Under the pieces are notes generated by a model that was not told the DNA's origin, ran no database searches, and worked only from the letters and a program-made list of their open reading frames with translations. From Deltaproteobacteria bacterium (lineage in GTDB: Bacteria > DRYD01): DNA of 64,000 nucleotides. Shown here piece after piece: positions 18,929-29,901 of the stretch. Both the position numbers and the translations under genes were made by a program. How positions within the stretch are numbered: the first letter of the stretch is position 1; each line of letters starts with the position of its first letter. Location of the stretch: contig JAPYWL010000002.1 in the NCBI GenBank assembly GCA_028276365.1, positions 36,305-100,304 on the forward strand, given 5' to 3'.

Positions 18929-19909
18929 CTAACTATTAGTCTTAATAGAAAGATAGTCATGATCCTTAACAATATAATTCTTAGTATAATTTTGAAATAC
19001 AGGAAATTTAGAATCCTTTAAATCCTGAATATTACAAACCATAGCAGAAATAAAATTTTTCCCTATTTCAGTATGTATCTTATAAGAAGCATCCAATACA
19101 GTTTTTCCCCTTGTAATTAAATAAGCCTTAACTTCCTTTTTATTACCCGTATAAAAAATAACCCAATACCTTAAAATATTACTTAATATCAAATTCAAAA
19201 TAAATTCAATAAAACTTTCTTTAGATAAATCATTTAAATTATCTTCTTTTAATAAATAATTTAACCCAAATTCATTAAATAACTCTAAAAATTCAAGAGC
19301 CTCTAAATCAATTAACTCACTAACAATATTAATAGGTAAAAATAAAATTCTAAATAAATTAGTATTAACCAAAATATTCTCACTCTTTTCAAATTTAGAA
19401 TCTATTATAAACAAAGATTTCTTAAAATAACCTAAAGCCAAAGAATTAATTAACTCCTCAAAATTAGTATTATAATAAATAAATTTTTCTAAATCAAATT
19501 GATTTTTATTTATAATTTCTATAAGATTTTCAATATCTTTTTCTGAGTATTTAGTTTGCTTTTTAAAATTCTTAGAATTTAAAAAATTATTTAATATTTC
19601 TAAATCCCTCGTTTTTAATTTTTCAATTTCATCAATAAAATCGTTAATATTATCAAAAAGCAAAACAAAGTAATCAGATTTAGATATTTCTTTTAAAGGT
19701 TCTATTTCTTTAGTATAAAATAAAATAGATTCATAAGTTACTTTATCAGGTTTAAAATAATCAATTAGTTTTTGAAAATTCTCGTTTTTTATATTTATTA
19801 CCAATTGTTTAATATTTTCCTTATATTCCTTTTTAATATAAAAAGATAACAGCTTAAAAAAATAAGAAACTAAATTTAAGTTATTAGAAAAAACAAATGT
19901 AGTAATCAT
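18929..19909 (-). CDS. Degenerate YchF/OLA1-like protein (P-loop lost, C-terminal domain kept)
   Basis: The last about 80 residues match the C-terminal TGS-like domain of YchF/OLA1: IFYTGNKKEVKAYLITRGKT (251-270), ASYKIHTEIGKNFISAMV (274-291) and NYIVKDHDYLSIK (311-323). Upstream, KKSLFIIDSKFE (163-174) and LFRILFLPINIVSEL sit where YchF has its nucleotide-specificity strand and following helix. The N-terminus, TTFVFSNNLNLVSYFFKLLSF, stands where YchF has its GxxNxGKST P-loop, but no Gly, Lys or Ser/Thr of that motif remains. Real YchF is a ribosome-associated ATPase; this relative should not hydrolyse nucleotide. It lies 23 bp after the pseudokinase gene. Confidence 0.72.
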   Translation of the reverse strand: MITTFVFSNNLNLVSYFFKLLSFYIKKEYKENIKQLVINIKNENFQKLIDYFKPDKVTYESILFYTKEIEPLKEISKSDYFVLLFDNINDFIDEIEKLKTRDLEILNNFLNSKNFKKQTKYSEKDIENLIEIINKNQFDLEKFIYYNTNFEELINSLALGYFKKSLFIIDSKFEKSENILVNTNLFRILFLPINIVSELIDLEALEFLELFNEFGLNYLLKEDNLNDLSKESFIEFILNLILSNILRYWVIFYTGNKKEVKAYLITRGKTVLDASYKIHTEIGKNFISAMVCNIQDLKDSKFPVFQNYTKNYIVKDHDYLSIKTNS

Positions 19910-19932
19910 GTTTTACATATTTATTTAATTTT

Positions 19933-21912
19933 TTATCCAAAAAGCATAATAGCAAAAGCTTTAGTCCAGTATTTAATAGCAGTATTTAGATCTTTGTTAT
20001 TAAAATAAATCACAGCAATATTAAAGTAAGCTAACCAGTATTTAGGATTAATTTCAATAACTCTTTCCCATTCCATAATAGCTAACTTATATTTTCCTTC
20101 AATATAATAAGCTTCACCTAAATTATAATGAGCTTGCCAATGTTTCTTATTCAAAGATGTAACCTTTTGCCAGTTTTTAACAGCAGTTTCTAAATCCCCA
20201 AACTCAAAATAACTAACATTAGCAATATTCCAATAAGGTTCCCAAATATCAGGATTATAAAAAGTAGTTTTCTTCCAATATTCTAGTGCTAACTCTACAT
20301 TACCTTGTAAGTAATAAGCATTAGCTAAATTATAATAAGCCTTCCATAATTTAGGGTTATAATTAACTGCTTTTAACCAAAAATCTATTGCACTAATAAT
20401 ATCAGATGCTTCAAAATAAAGATTACCTAAATTATAATAAGCTTCAGCAAAAGAAGGATTTAATTCTATACATTTTTCAAACATTTCTTGAGCCTTAGCA
20501 TAATCCCCAATCTCTAAATTATACAAAGCTAGACTATAATAACTCATAACAAAGTTAGGATCAACCTCAATAACTTTATTCCAATAATGTATAGCTTCCT
20601 CAATTCTATCTTGAGAGTAATAAGCATTACCTAAATTATACATAGCATCAACCAAGTTAGGATTAATAACCAAAGCCTTCTGCCAATTATCAATAGCTTC
20701 TTCTACAAATCCCTTCTTATAAAGCGCATTTGCTAAATTATGATACCCCGCAGCAAATTTAGGATTCAATAACACAACCTTCCTATAATGATCTATAGCT
20801 TTATCTAAGTCATTTAACCTATAATAAGCAGAAGCTATATTATAATGAGTAACAAAATTATTAGGACTTAACTCTACCGCTTTCTTATACTCATTCAACG
20901 CAATATCTAATTTAGATAACCCATCATAAGCAGTTCCTAAATTATTATGGATTAAAGGATTAAAAGGATCATAATCTGCAGCTTTCTCCCATTCCAATAT
21001 TGCTAACTCTAAATTTCCTTGCTTATAATAATTTGTCCCTAAAGTATTATGCATTACAGCTTTTGCTGGAGAAATATTCCATTTCTTAGATTCTTTTTTT
21101 ATCTCTATTAAACTTTCTATTATCTGTCTAAAACTATCTGGCCTTAATTCAGGATCTTTATATAAACATTTAGATATCAGATCACTTAAAGCTATCGGTA
21201 CTCTATTATTAATTTTATTTAAATCAGTTAATTTATCATTTATAATACTTTCAATAGTTTTAGTAATAGAATCTTTTAAGAATGGATGAACCCCACTAAT
21301 AAAATAGTAAAATAATAAAGCCCAAGAAAATATATCGGTTTTCTTGGTTATATTAGGAGATTTAGAACACTGCTCAGGAGCCCAAAATATTAATTTCTCA
21401 CTAAATTGATTACTATTAAATAAATAATTAGAATCAACATATCCAAACGCTAAATTAGTTATCTTAAAATTATCCCCAGTAAATATTATATTCTTGGGCT
21501 TTAGATCTTTAAACAATACATTGTATTCATGAATATAAGCTAAAGTCTTTGCTAATTCCAAAAAGAAATCAATATATTTTTCTAATTCCTTGTCATCTGT
21601 TACTTTTTTAGGTTGAAGAACTTCAGTAGAAATTAAACCATCTACTTTCTCAAAAGCTATATAAAATATCCCATCTTGCTCATTAAGCTCATAAATATGA
21701 GCAACATTAGGATGCTTAATTTTAGAAGCTAACTGAATCTCTTTTAATAAATTATCCTTATTTTCAGAATCTTCTAATAAAATAGGACTTAATAACCTTA
21801 AAAAAACATCTTTATTTAAAATAGGATCATAAGCAATGTATATCTGTCCCAATGGGCTGGAATCATATTCCTCTTTTACTTGATACCTACCAATAGTAGC
21901 AGTAAATTGCAT
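19933..21912 (-). CDS. Predicted Ser/Thr pseudokinase fused to eleven TPR repeats
   Basis: Residues about 7-270 have a bacterial Hanks-type kinase fold, and about 288-655 hold eleven 34-residue TPR units. Catalytic motifs are altered. The Gly-rich loop is degenerate (SSPLGQIY), the VAIK Lys is Arg39, HRD reads FKD (Asp136 kept), Lys138 and Asn141 are kept, and DFG reads NLA starting at Asn153. WAPEQ and KTDIFSW are retained, so the fold is sound but Mg-ATP chemistry looks lost. No membrane segment is seen, so it is probably a cytoplasmic scaffold binding partners through the TPR superhelix. It heads an operon with the degenerate YchF-like gene, tpiA and dprA. Confidence 0.85.
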   Translation of the reverse strand: MQFTATIGRYQVKEEYDSSPLGQIYIAYDPILNKDVFLRLLSPILLEDSENKDNLLKEIQLASKIKHPNVAHIYELNEQDGIFYIAFEKVDGLISTEVLQPKKVTDDKELEKYIDFFLELAKTLAYIHEYNVLFKDLKPKNIIFTGDNFKITNLAFGYVDSNYLFNSNQFSEKLIFWAPEQCSKSPNITKKTDIFSWALLFYYFISGVHPFLKDSITKTIESIINDKLTDLNKINNRVPIALSDLISKCLYKDPELRPDSFRQIIESLIEIKKESKKWNISPAKAVMHNTLGTNYYKQGNLELAILEWEKAADYDPFNPLIHNNLGTAYDGLSKLDIALNEYKKAVELSPNNFVTHYNIASAYYRLNDLDKAIDHYRKVVLLNPKFAAGYHNLANALYKKGFVEEAIDNWQKALVINPNLVDAMYNLGNAYYSQDRIEEAIHYWNKVIEVDPNFVMSYYSLALYNLEIGDYAKAQEMFEKCIELNPSFAEAYYNLGNLYFEASDIISAIDFWLKAVNYNPKLWKAYYNLANAYYLQGNVELALEYWKKTTFYNPDIWEPYWNIANVSYFEFGDLETAVKNWQKVTSLNKKHWQAHYNLGEAYYIEGKYKLAIMEWERVIEINPKYWLAYFNIAVIYFNNKDLNTAIKYWTKAFAIMLFG

Positions 21913-22152
21913 ATCTTATAATAAATTTTAATAATAAATTTTAAACTAAATAAATTACAAACTTAATAACTTACCTTAAAAATAACCAAATATCTATTTT
22001 TAAAATTCAACAATTCCTTTAAAATCCCCTTTAATTATATTTATTTTACATTATAAAATTAAATGATAAAACAGGATAATTTTAAAATAAAGAAAATAAT
22101 TAATAGGAATTTACTTTGCAAATTAAGAAAATAAAAAAAATAAAAAAATATG

Positions 22153-22170
22153 GTAATAACCGGTTATTAC
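22153..22170. promoter_or_regulatory. Perfect 18-bp palindrome GTAATAACCGGTTATTAC
   Basis: GTAATAACCGGTTATTAC is a perfect inverted repeat containing CCGG, with no spacer. It could be an operator for the now decayed alcohol dehydrogenase gene 110 bp downstream. An 18-bp perfect palindrome is unlikely by chance even at this base composition. Confidence 0.5.
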
Positions 22171-22172
22171 AT

Positions 22173-22201
22173 CTTTCAATTCCCCTATGGGTAAGCTAAA
22201 C
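22173..22201. repeat. Solitary sequence resembling a type I-B CRISPR repeat
   Basis: The 29 bases start CTTTCAATTCCCCTATGGG and end TAAGCTAAAC. From memory this resembles repeats of the GTTTCAATTCC...ATAGG type found with type I-B systems. Only one copy is present, with no second repeat at spacer distance and no cas gene in the window. It could be a relic or a coincidence. Confidence 0.3.
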
Positions 22202-22279
22202 TCGTATGCTATATATCTGCTACAATATAATAATTAAGTTAAAAAATAAAAAATCCTTCATAATAAAAAAAAACTGTTA

Positions 22280-23256
22280 ATGTGAAATAGGGTAGTTTTT
22301 TTGCTAAAGATCAATTAATAAAAAGCAAAAAGAAATACCTTACCTAAAAGAAGATGAAGTATTAATAAAAATAGAATACTGTGCTTTTTGTAGGACAGAT
22401 TTACATGTTATAGACAGTGAAATAGATGCTAAATACCCAATAATTCCAGGACACCAAATAGTTGGATACATCATCAAAAAAGGCCCTAAATTTAATAATT
22501 TTAATATAAACTATAAAGTAGGAGTTATATTCTAGCTGCTTAGAATGTAAGTATTATAAAAAAGGCTTAGAAAATTTATGCAATAATGCATTATTTACAG
22601 GATTTAATGTAGATGGTGGATATTCCGATTATATCATTGCTAAAAAAGACTATATAATTAATGACTTGAAAAATTATAGTGATTACGAATTAGCACCTAT
22701 GTTATGCGGTGGGGTTATTGGATATAGAGCTTTTAATTTTATCCAAGATAAAGATATTATTGGGATATATGGTTTAGGTTCAAGTGGGCATATCATCTCA
22801 CAAATAGCAATTAATCTAAATAAAAAATTAATAGCATTTATAAAACGAGATGATAAAAAAGGTAAAGAATTAGCAATTGATTTGGGAATCAATGAGATAT
22901 ATTATAGTGACGAAATCATAAAAACTAAATTAGAAGCTGGCATTATCTTTGCTCCTGTTGGAGATTTAGTAAAATACGCTCTAATGAATTTAGAAAAAGG
23001 TGGAAGTATAATCTCCGCAGGAATCCATATGTCAGATATACCATCTTTTGAGTATAAATACTTATGGGGAGAAAGAAGTATAAAAAGTGTAGCAAATGTA
23101 ACACGAAATGATGCCATAAATTTCTTTAAAATCATCTCTAAAATTTCCAAAATCAATATACATTACCAAATATTTAACCTAAATGAAGTAAATAAAATAA
23201 TTAACGATATAAGAGAATCTAAATTAAAACCATCTGTTGTCTTTAAAATAGATTAG
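22280..23256 (+). pseudogene. Zinc-dependent alcohol dehydrogenase (MDR family), frameshifted
   Basis: Joined across frames, the region reads as one medium-chain zinc alcohol dehydrogenase. Pieces seen are FFAKDQLIKS, EIPYLKEDEVLIKIEYC, FCRTDLHV, PGHQIVGYIIKKG, CLECKYYKKGLENLC, FTGFNVDGGYSDYI, IGIYGLGSSGHI and a C-terminal IFNLNEVNKIINDIR. The frame breaks near 22282 (stop after the first codon), in the A-rich run near 22325-22335, and at about 22530, where VGVIF meets a stop while SSCLEC continues in another frame. Only the last 196 codons (22666-23256, TTG start) are open. With three or more lesions this is a decayed gene rather than a single sequencing error. Confidence 0.85.
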
Positions 23257-24775
23257 TATCTTTTATTACATTTAAATAATCGTCTAAACTAAAAATAAAA
23301 AATGGCCAATACCTGGTTGATAAATCTAAAACATTACTTTTTATAAATAATACCTTCTTATTTAATTCTAAAACTAATTCCCTTAAATTATTTATATCTT
23401 CCCTTAATAAATCTTTGATAGATTTATTAACTTTTTCTAATTCTTTTGTTAGTTCTTTTTTAATTTTTCTATTAGCAGGATCACTTATCTTTCTTATTAA
23501 TTCTCTCTTATAAGATATTAACTCTTTACTATTTTCACCATTAATTTTACTTAAAATTAAATCTATGTAAAACTTAGTTTTACTAAATAAATCATCAAAT
23601 TCATTAATTAAGAAATTAGGTAAATTTTGAAAGAGACTATTTAACTTTTCAAAAACTTTTGGTAAATTCTCTATATTATACTCTAAACCAGATAATATCC
23701 CATTTATAACACTTAAAATATTATCCAATAACAAACCTAAATCAGCTATTAAATTATAATCAAATGGATAAAGAGTAGTAGTAATAATATCAGTTTTCTT
23801 TAGTTTTAAACTTTTTACATATTTTAAGTAATAATTAAATAATAGATAATCAGAAACAAAAGTATAATAAGAACTCCCAATTCCCAATATATCTATATTA
23901 GAAAAGTAAATTCTTCTAAAAGCAGCCCATACAACAGCCTTTGGTCTAATTAAATCCATTATTTTGTCATCTTTTATATCAATATAAACTCTTTGATTAC
24001 CATCTAAGTAAAAAACATCATTATCTTCAATATATAAAGTATTTCTAAAACCTTTATTACTTATAAACCAAAATGGTAATTCATATAACTCTATTTTTCT
24101 AACCGTTTTCATATTATTACTGTATAAAATATCAACAGCTTCATTATATAAAATATTTAAATCCCGATAATTTAAAACATAATTAACAAAAAAACGCTTA
24201 AACTCATCCGTTTTAGAAATTTCACTTACAGTCTTAAATTTTATCTCAAATCCTTTATTAAAGAATTCAAAATATTTATTAATAACAAAGTAAATAAAAT
24301 CACTAAAACTAAAAATATCCTTTAAATCAATAGAAGAAAATAAATTAATAAAATACAATATATTATCCTTAAAATCCTCTCTCTTAAAATAAATACCAAA
24401 TTTAAAATTAATCTCTTTTAAAAAATTACAATAATAATTTAGAAATTCTTTGATATATTTTAAAGATAGTGTTTCATAAGGGATATCTAATTCCCATGTT
24501 TTATTCAAAATATTAATAAAAAATTTATCAGAATCATTAAATATAATTAATTTATTTTTAAAATTAGTTTTAAATAGATAAACAAACTTAATAAATGTTC
24601 CAGGATAAAATAAATTAGGTTGATGTGAAACCGTTATATCATCACTATTAAATAACTGATTATATATTAATATTTCTTTAAAGATTAACTCTTCTTTAGT
24701 AGGTATATAAACTTGCTTTATAGAGTTTATAAAATCTGATAAATAAAAATTATAGTCTATAACTGATAACTCCAT
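23243..24775 (-). CDS. Conserved hypothetical protein with SHQPNLFYPG motif
   Basis: A 510-residue cytosolic protein. The N-terminal motif VSHQPNLFYPGTFIKFVYL, then LIIFNDSDKFF, and later RPKAVVWAAFRRIYFSNIDI with LGIGSSYYTFVSDYL recall, from memory, an uncharacterised family with TGHQPELFHPG, a D-x-D strand and RPRAL...HGIGGAKYD motifs, distantly like BshC. The C-terminus is a long Lys/Glu-rich helix, probably coiled coil. BshC adds Cys in bacillithiol synthesis, but that function is not shown here. It overlaps the end of the dead alcohol dehydrogenase by 14 bp (convergent). Confidence 0.6.
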   Translation of the reverse strand: MELSVIDYNFYLSDFINSIKQVYIPTKEELIFKEILIYNQLFNSDDITVSHQPNLFYPGTFIKFVYLFKTNFKNKLIIFNDSDKFFINILNKTWELDIPYETLSLKYIKEFLNYYCNFLKEINFKFGIYFKREDFKDNILYFINLFSSIDLKDIFSFSDFIYFVINKYFEFFNKGFEIKFKTVSEISKTDEFKRFFVNYVLNYRDLNILYNEAVDILYSNNMKTVRKIELYELPFWFISNKGFRNTLYIEDNDVFYLDGNQRVYIDIKDDKIMDLIRPKAVVWAAFRRIYFSNIDILGIGSSYYTFVSDYLLFNYYLKYVKSLKLKKTDIITTTLYPFDYNLIADLGLLLDNILSVINGILSGLEYNIENLPKVFEKLNSLFQNLPNFLINEFDDLFSKTKFYIDLILSKINGENSKELISYKRELIRKISDPANRKIKKELTKELEKVNKSIKDLLREDINNLRELVLELNKKVLFIKSNVLDLSTRYWPFFIFSLDDYLNVIKDTNLF

Positions 24776-24823
24776 TTATTATGATAATTTATTTATTATA
24801 AAGCTTTTTTCTTATTGTAAAGT

Positions 24824-25786
24824 TTATTTTGATTCAATTAACTGTTGTTCCCACTTATTTATAACACTAACAAAAATATCTTCCATCCTTAATTCTCTTT
24901 TATCTACATAAATTAACTTATAATTATTATCAAACAGATATTTATTAAGCTTATATAGATTATCTTCAATAGAATAGTCTGCTTTGATAGAAAATCCATC
25001 GTTATTAATTGTAACTTGTACATCTCTTAAAATATTTTTAATAGTATTTAGTAAATCATTATTATAACTAAAATCTTTAAATACATAATTAATAAATAAT
25101 CCACTACCTTCTTTAGCTAATTCATTTACTTCCTTACTTAATAATATATTTCCCTTATGAATGATAACAATATCATCACAAATAGCTTCCACTTCTTGCA
25201 TAATATGAGTACTTAAAATAACACTTCTATTTTTAGACAATTCCTTTATAAGTTTTCTTATCTCAATTATTTGAATAGGGTCAAGCCCTTGAGTAGGTTC
25301 ATCTAGTATAATAACCTTAGGATTACCTAAAATAGCTTGTGCTAAACCTACTCTTTGCTTATATCCCTTAGATAATTCCCTTAAAAAATAATCCTTATAG
25401 TTAAGGATTCCAACCATCTGCATAACCTTAAAAACTTCTTCTTTAACATTATCAACACCCTTAATATCCGCAACAAATTCTAAAAACTCATTAACTTTTA
25501 AATCTTCATAAATAGGGAAATTCTCAGGCAAATAACCCACAACTTTTCTAACACTAAGAGGATTCTCTATTACATTAATATTATCAACAAAAACTTCTCC
25601 ACTATCTGGTTTTAAATAAGTAGTAATAATTTTCATAGTAGTAGTTTTCCCCGCTCCATTTAATCCTAAAAACCCTGTTACCCTGTTCTTCCTAAAATCC
25701 ACACTTATATTATTCAATACCTTTGATAATCCTCCATAATAACTTTTATTAACATTCTTTAAACTAACTATTACATTTTCTTCCAT
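24824..25786 (-). CDS. ABC transporter ATP-binding protein (GldA/NosF/CcmA-type)
   Basis: An ABC ATPase of about 320 residues: Walker A GLNGAGKTTTMK, Q-loop region GYLPENFPIYEDL, signature LSKGYKQRVGLAQAIL, Walker B VIILDEPTQGLDP and the switch His in STHIMQE. A C-terminal extension of about 90 residues is typical of the GldA/NatA class that energises ABC-2 permeases. No permease gene is adjacent. The GTG at 25795 opens the longest frame, but GGGTGG favours the ATG at 25786. It follows atpD on the same strand. The GIFT-domain protein at 35981 could belong to a Gld-like system, but this is speculative. Confidence 0.9.
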   Translation of the reverse strand: MEENVIVSLKNVNKSYYGGLSKVLNNISVDFRKNRVTGFLGLNGAGKTTTMKIITTYLKPDSGEVFVDNINVIENPLSVRKVVGYLPENFPIYEDLKVNEFLEFVADIKGVDNVKEEVFKVMQMVGILNYKDYFLRELSKGYKQRVGLAQAILGNPKVIILDEPTQGLDPIQIIEIRKLIKELSKNRSVILSTHIMQEVEAICDDIVIIHKGNILLSKEVNELAKEGSGLFINYVFKDFSYNNDLLNTIKNILRDVQVTINNDGFSIKADYSIEDNLYKLNKYLFDNNYKLIYVDKRELRMEDIFVSVINKWEQQLIESK

Positions 25787-25843
25787 AAAATCCACCCTCT
25801 TATTTAAAACTTTTATTTTTTATAAATTTTATATTTTATTTTT

Positions 25844-27328
<1,485 letters not shown>

Positions 27329-27342
27329 TTACCTCCTTTATA

Positions 27343-29838
27343 TTACCTCCTTTTTATAGAATAAAGATCATTAAGATTATTTAAATACATATCAAAAAAT
27401 TCATTAATAATTTCAGAAGAAATATTCTCAAAAGGCTTTATAACTACTCTAAATGTATATGAATTTAGTTCTTTATAGTAATCTAATAAATATACATCAA
27501 TTATTTTAAATTTTAATGAACTAAATTTACTATTAAAATCATTTTCAATCTTTAGTAACTTTCTCTTTAAATCAAATAAAATATTACTATTAAAGAATTT
27601 ATCTTCAATAACAATAGAAAAATCCCTATAAATAAGTGGAATCTCAACTAATTCATAATTTTCCTTTAATTTATTAATTAAGCCCTGTTCCATTAAAACA
27701 TCCTTCCTTAAATTATCTTTAATAATTTGTTCTAATTTAGATAAATTAAAATTAAAAGCAATAGTATAAGGTGGTAATTCTCCATCTTTTATATATTCAT
27801 TAACTAAATAATTAGTAACACCAATAAATCCAACTTTATTACCTAAAATCTCAATATCATAAGCCTTCTGTAAAAACTTATAATCAACTTTTTTAAATTC
27901 AATTAAATCTCTTCCTATATCATAAGAAATAAGTACATTATAAAGAATATTTTTAAGTAATTGAAAATTAAAGATAAAATAATTCTTAGGATCTTTAAAT
28001 AAGAAATTAATATTATTGTTTACAATAACAGCAGCTAATTCCTTTTTTTCAACATCTAAATAACTATGACCTATTTCAAAAATTTTAAAACTTTTATATC
28101 CTTGTTTATAATTATAATCAGCAATCAATAAAGTAGAAGCTAATACATAATTCCTAAAAGCATCATACTCACTTGACATCGGATTTAATAACTTTAAATA
28201 ATTATCATCAAATAATTTTAAATATTCACTATTTAATAGATTATAACCAATAACATAAGTAAAATTATTATTAATAAAAGCCTTTTTAAAATCTTGTTCT
28301 AACTTTAAAGAAAACTCTTTAGTAGGGTTAAAATAATTAATTGTAGGTACTTTATTTATAGCTTTATTTTTAAAGAAATCATAGCCTTTAATCCTTGCAA
28401 TCTCTTCAGCTAAATCCCACCAATAATTTATATCCTTCCTATAAGTTCTTATAATTATATTTTCATTATCCAAATTATTTAATTCAAATCCCAATTTTTC
28501 AAAAATTTCTTTAGCTTCTGAAAACTTTAGCTCTTTAAATCCTAAATATTTTCTTATTCTATCTAAATTAACACTAACACTTTTTAATTCTAATGCTTTA
28601 TTTAAATCCCCTATATTTTTATTTGCTTTTGATAAAACAAATTTAATATTAGCTTGAGGAATAAAATCTTTTATTAAAAACGAAGCCCTTTTATAAGCTA
28701 AAAAAGAATAATAAATAGGAATATCTTTTTCAAAGCGCTTTGAAGAATTAGTAGATAAATTTAATCTCTTAGAAGTCCTTCTTATAGAAATAGGATCAAA
28801 ATTAGCAGATTCTAATAAGATAGTGTTAGTATTATCAAAAATAGAATAATTCCTAGAACCAATAATTCCCCCTAAAGCTAATACTTTATTATCCTTATCA
28901 GATATTACAACATCTTCTGATGATAAAATATAATCTTTATCATCTAAAGCTTGTAATATTTCTCCTTCATACGCTTGCCTTACTATAATTTTCTCTTTTA
29001 TAAAATTAAGATCGAAAGCATGTAAAGGATTAGCTAATTCATACATCACAAAATTCGTTATATCTACTATATTATTAATAGGCTTTATACCTACATTATT
29101 TAATAATATCTGAAACTCAACAGGAGACGGCATTATCTTAATACTATCAAAAATAACCCCCGTATAAACCCTACACCTATCAGTTAGCATCTCAATATCA
29201 AATTCAAAATCTAACTTTAAATTAGCATAATCTAAAATAGGTAATTCAATTAAATTTTTATTTAATTTAATAGATAATTCTTTTAAGATATGATAAAATC
29301 CAAAATAATCAGGTCTATTAGCAAAAGGTTGAATCTCTATTACATAATCTTGATTTTTTATAATTTCATATAAATATTTTCCAATACTATTAGAAAAATT
29401 TTTATCAAAATTAAACTTAGCTACCTTATCACCAATAACCTTAATATTATCCCAATTAATTTCTTTAGTGGATAACATCATTCCATAACTTTCTAATCCT
29501 TTCATTTTCCTTACATCAATAACTATCTTATTATTATCAAATTCCAATACTGCCCCTTTAAGAGCTACTAAAACTATATCCCCTTCTTTAACCGTTTCAT
29601 CAGCAGTTAATATCTGTAAAACCTCATTATTAAAATCTACTTTACATACATATAATCTATCAGCATTAGGATGTTTTTCCCTTAAAATAACCTTCCCTAT
29701 CCTTATATTAGAATAATCCCTATAGATCTTATGATAATTTTCAACCTGAACACCAATACTTACTAAAGAATTAACAATATCTTCTATTTGAAAGCTACTA
29801 TTAAAATATTGATTTATTAAATTTAGGCTCAAAAACAT
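27343..29838 (-). CDS. pheT: Phenylalanyl-tRNA synthetase beta subunit
   Basis: An 831-residue PheT. It has an N-terminal tRNA-binding (EMAP-like) domain (about 40-155, with HPNADRLYVCKVD), a B3/B4 editing domain (about 215-380), a B5 domain (about 410-480), a catalytic-like core, and a C-terminal anticodon-binding FDX-ACB domain (about 740-831, with IPLIYRDFSIV). It charges tRNA-Phe as alpha2-beta2. pheS, usually adjacent upstream, is not in the window. atpD follows 23 bp downstream. The Shine-Dalgarno is weak. Confidence 0.96.
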   Translation of the reverse strand: MFLSLNLINQYFNSSFQIEDIVNSLVSIGVQVENYHKIYRDYSNIRIGKVILREKHPNADRLYVCKVDFNNEVLQILTADETVKEGDIVLVALKGAVLEFDNNKIVIDVRKMKGLESYGMMLSTKEINWDNIKVIGDKVAKFNFDKNFSNSIGKYLYEIIKNQDYVIEIQPFANRPDYFGFYHILKELSIKLNKNLIELPILDYANLKLDFEFDIEMLTDRCRVYTGVIFDSIKIMPSPVEFQILLNNVGIKPINNIVDITNFVMYELANPLHAFDLNFIKEKIIVRQAYEGEILQALDDKDYILSSEDVVISDKDNKVLALGGIIGSRNYSIFDNTNTILLESANFDPISIRRTSKRLNLSTNSSKRFEKDIPIYYSFLAYKRASFLIKDFIPQANIKFVLSKANKNIGDLNKALELKSVSVNLDRIRKYLGFKELKFSEAKEIFEKLGFELNNLDNENIIIRTYRKDINYWWDLAEEIARIKGYDFFKNKAINKVPTINYFNPTKEFSLKLEQDFKKAFINNNFTYVIGYNLLNSEYLKLFDDNYLKLLNPMSSEYDAFRNYVLASTLLIADYNYKQGYKSFKIFEIGHSYLDVEKKELAAVIVNNNINFLFKDPKNYFIFNFQLLKNILYNVLISYDIGRDLIEFKKVDYKFLQKAYDIEILGNKVGFIGVTNYLVNEYIKDGELPPYTIAFNFNLSKLEQIIKDNLRKDVLMEQGLINKLKENYELVEIPLIYRDFSIVIEDKFFNSNILFDLKRKLLKIENDFNSKFSSLKFKIIDVYLLDYYKELNSYTFRVVIKPFENISSEIINEFFDMYLNNLNDLYSIKRR

Positions 29839-29901
29839 AGGGTTTTAACCATTAACCATGCCCTTTATAAAATAAAAAAAATAAAAAATAAAAAATTTAA
29901 A

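Larger units (their letters stand above)
21913..22279. other. Intergenic region with palindrome and CRISPR-repeat-like sequence
   Basis: This 367-bp stretch has no convincing gene. A short tandem ATAATAAATTTT duplication lies just upstream of the pseudokinase start (about 21917-21941). A perfect palindrome is at 22153-22170 and a CRISPR-repeat-like sequence at 22173-22201. The remainder is AT-rich without visible structure. Confidence 0.6.

Noticed and set aside
22280-22665. Programmed frameshift for the alcohol dehydrogenase
   Set aside because: At least three separate breaks in different places; decay is simpler.
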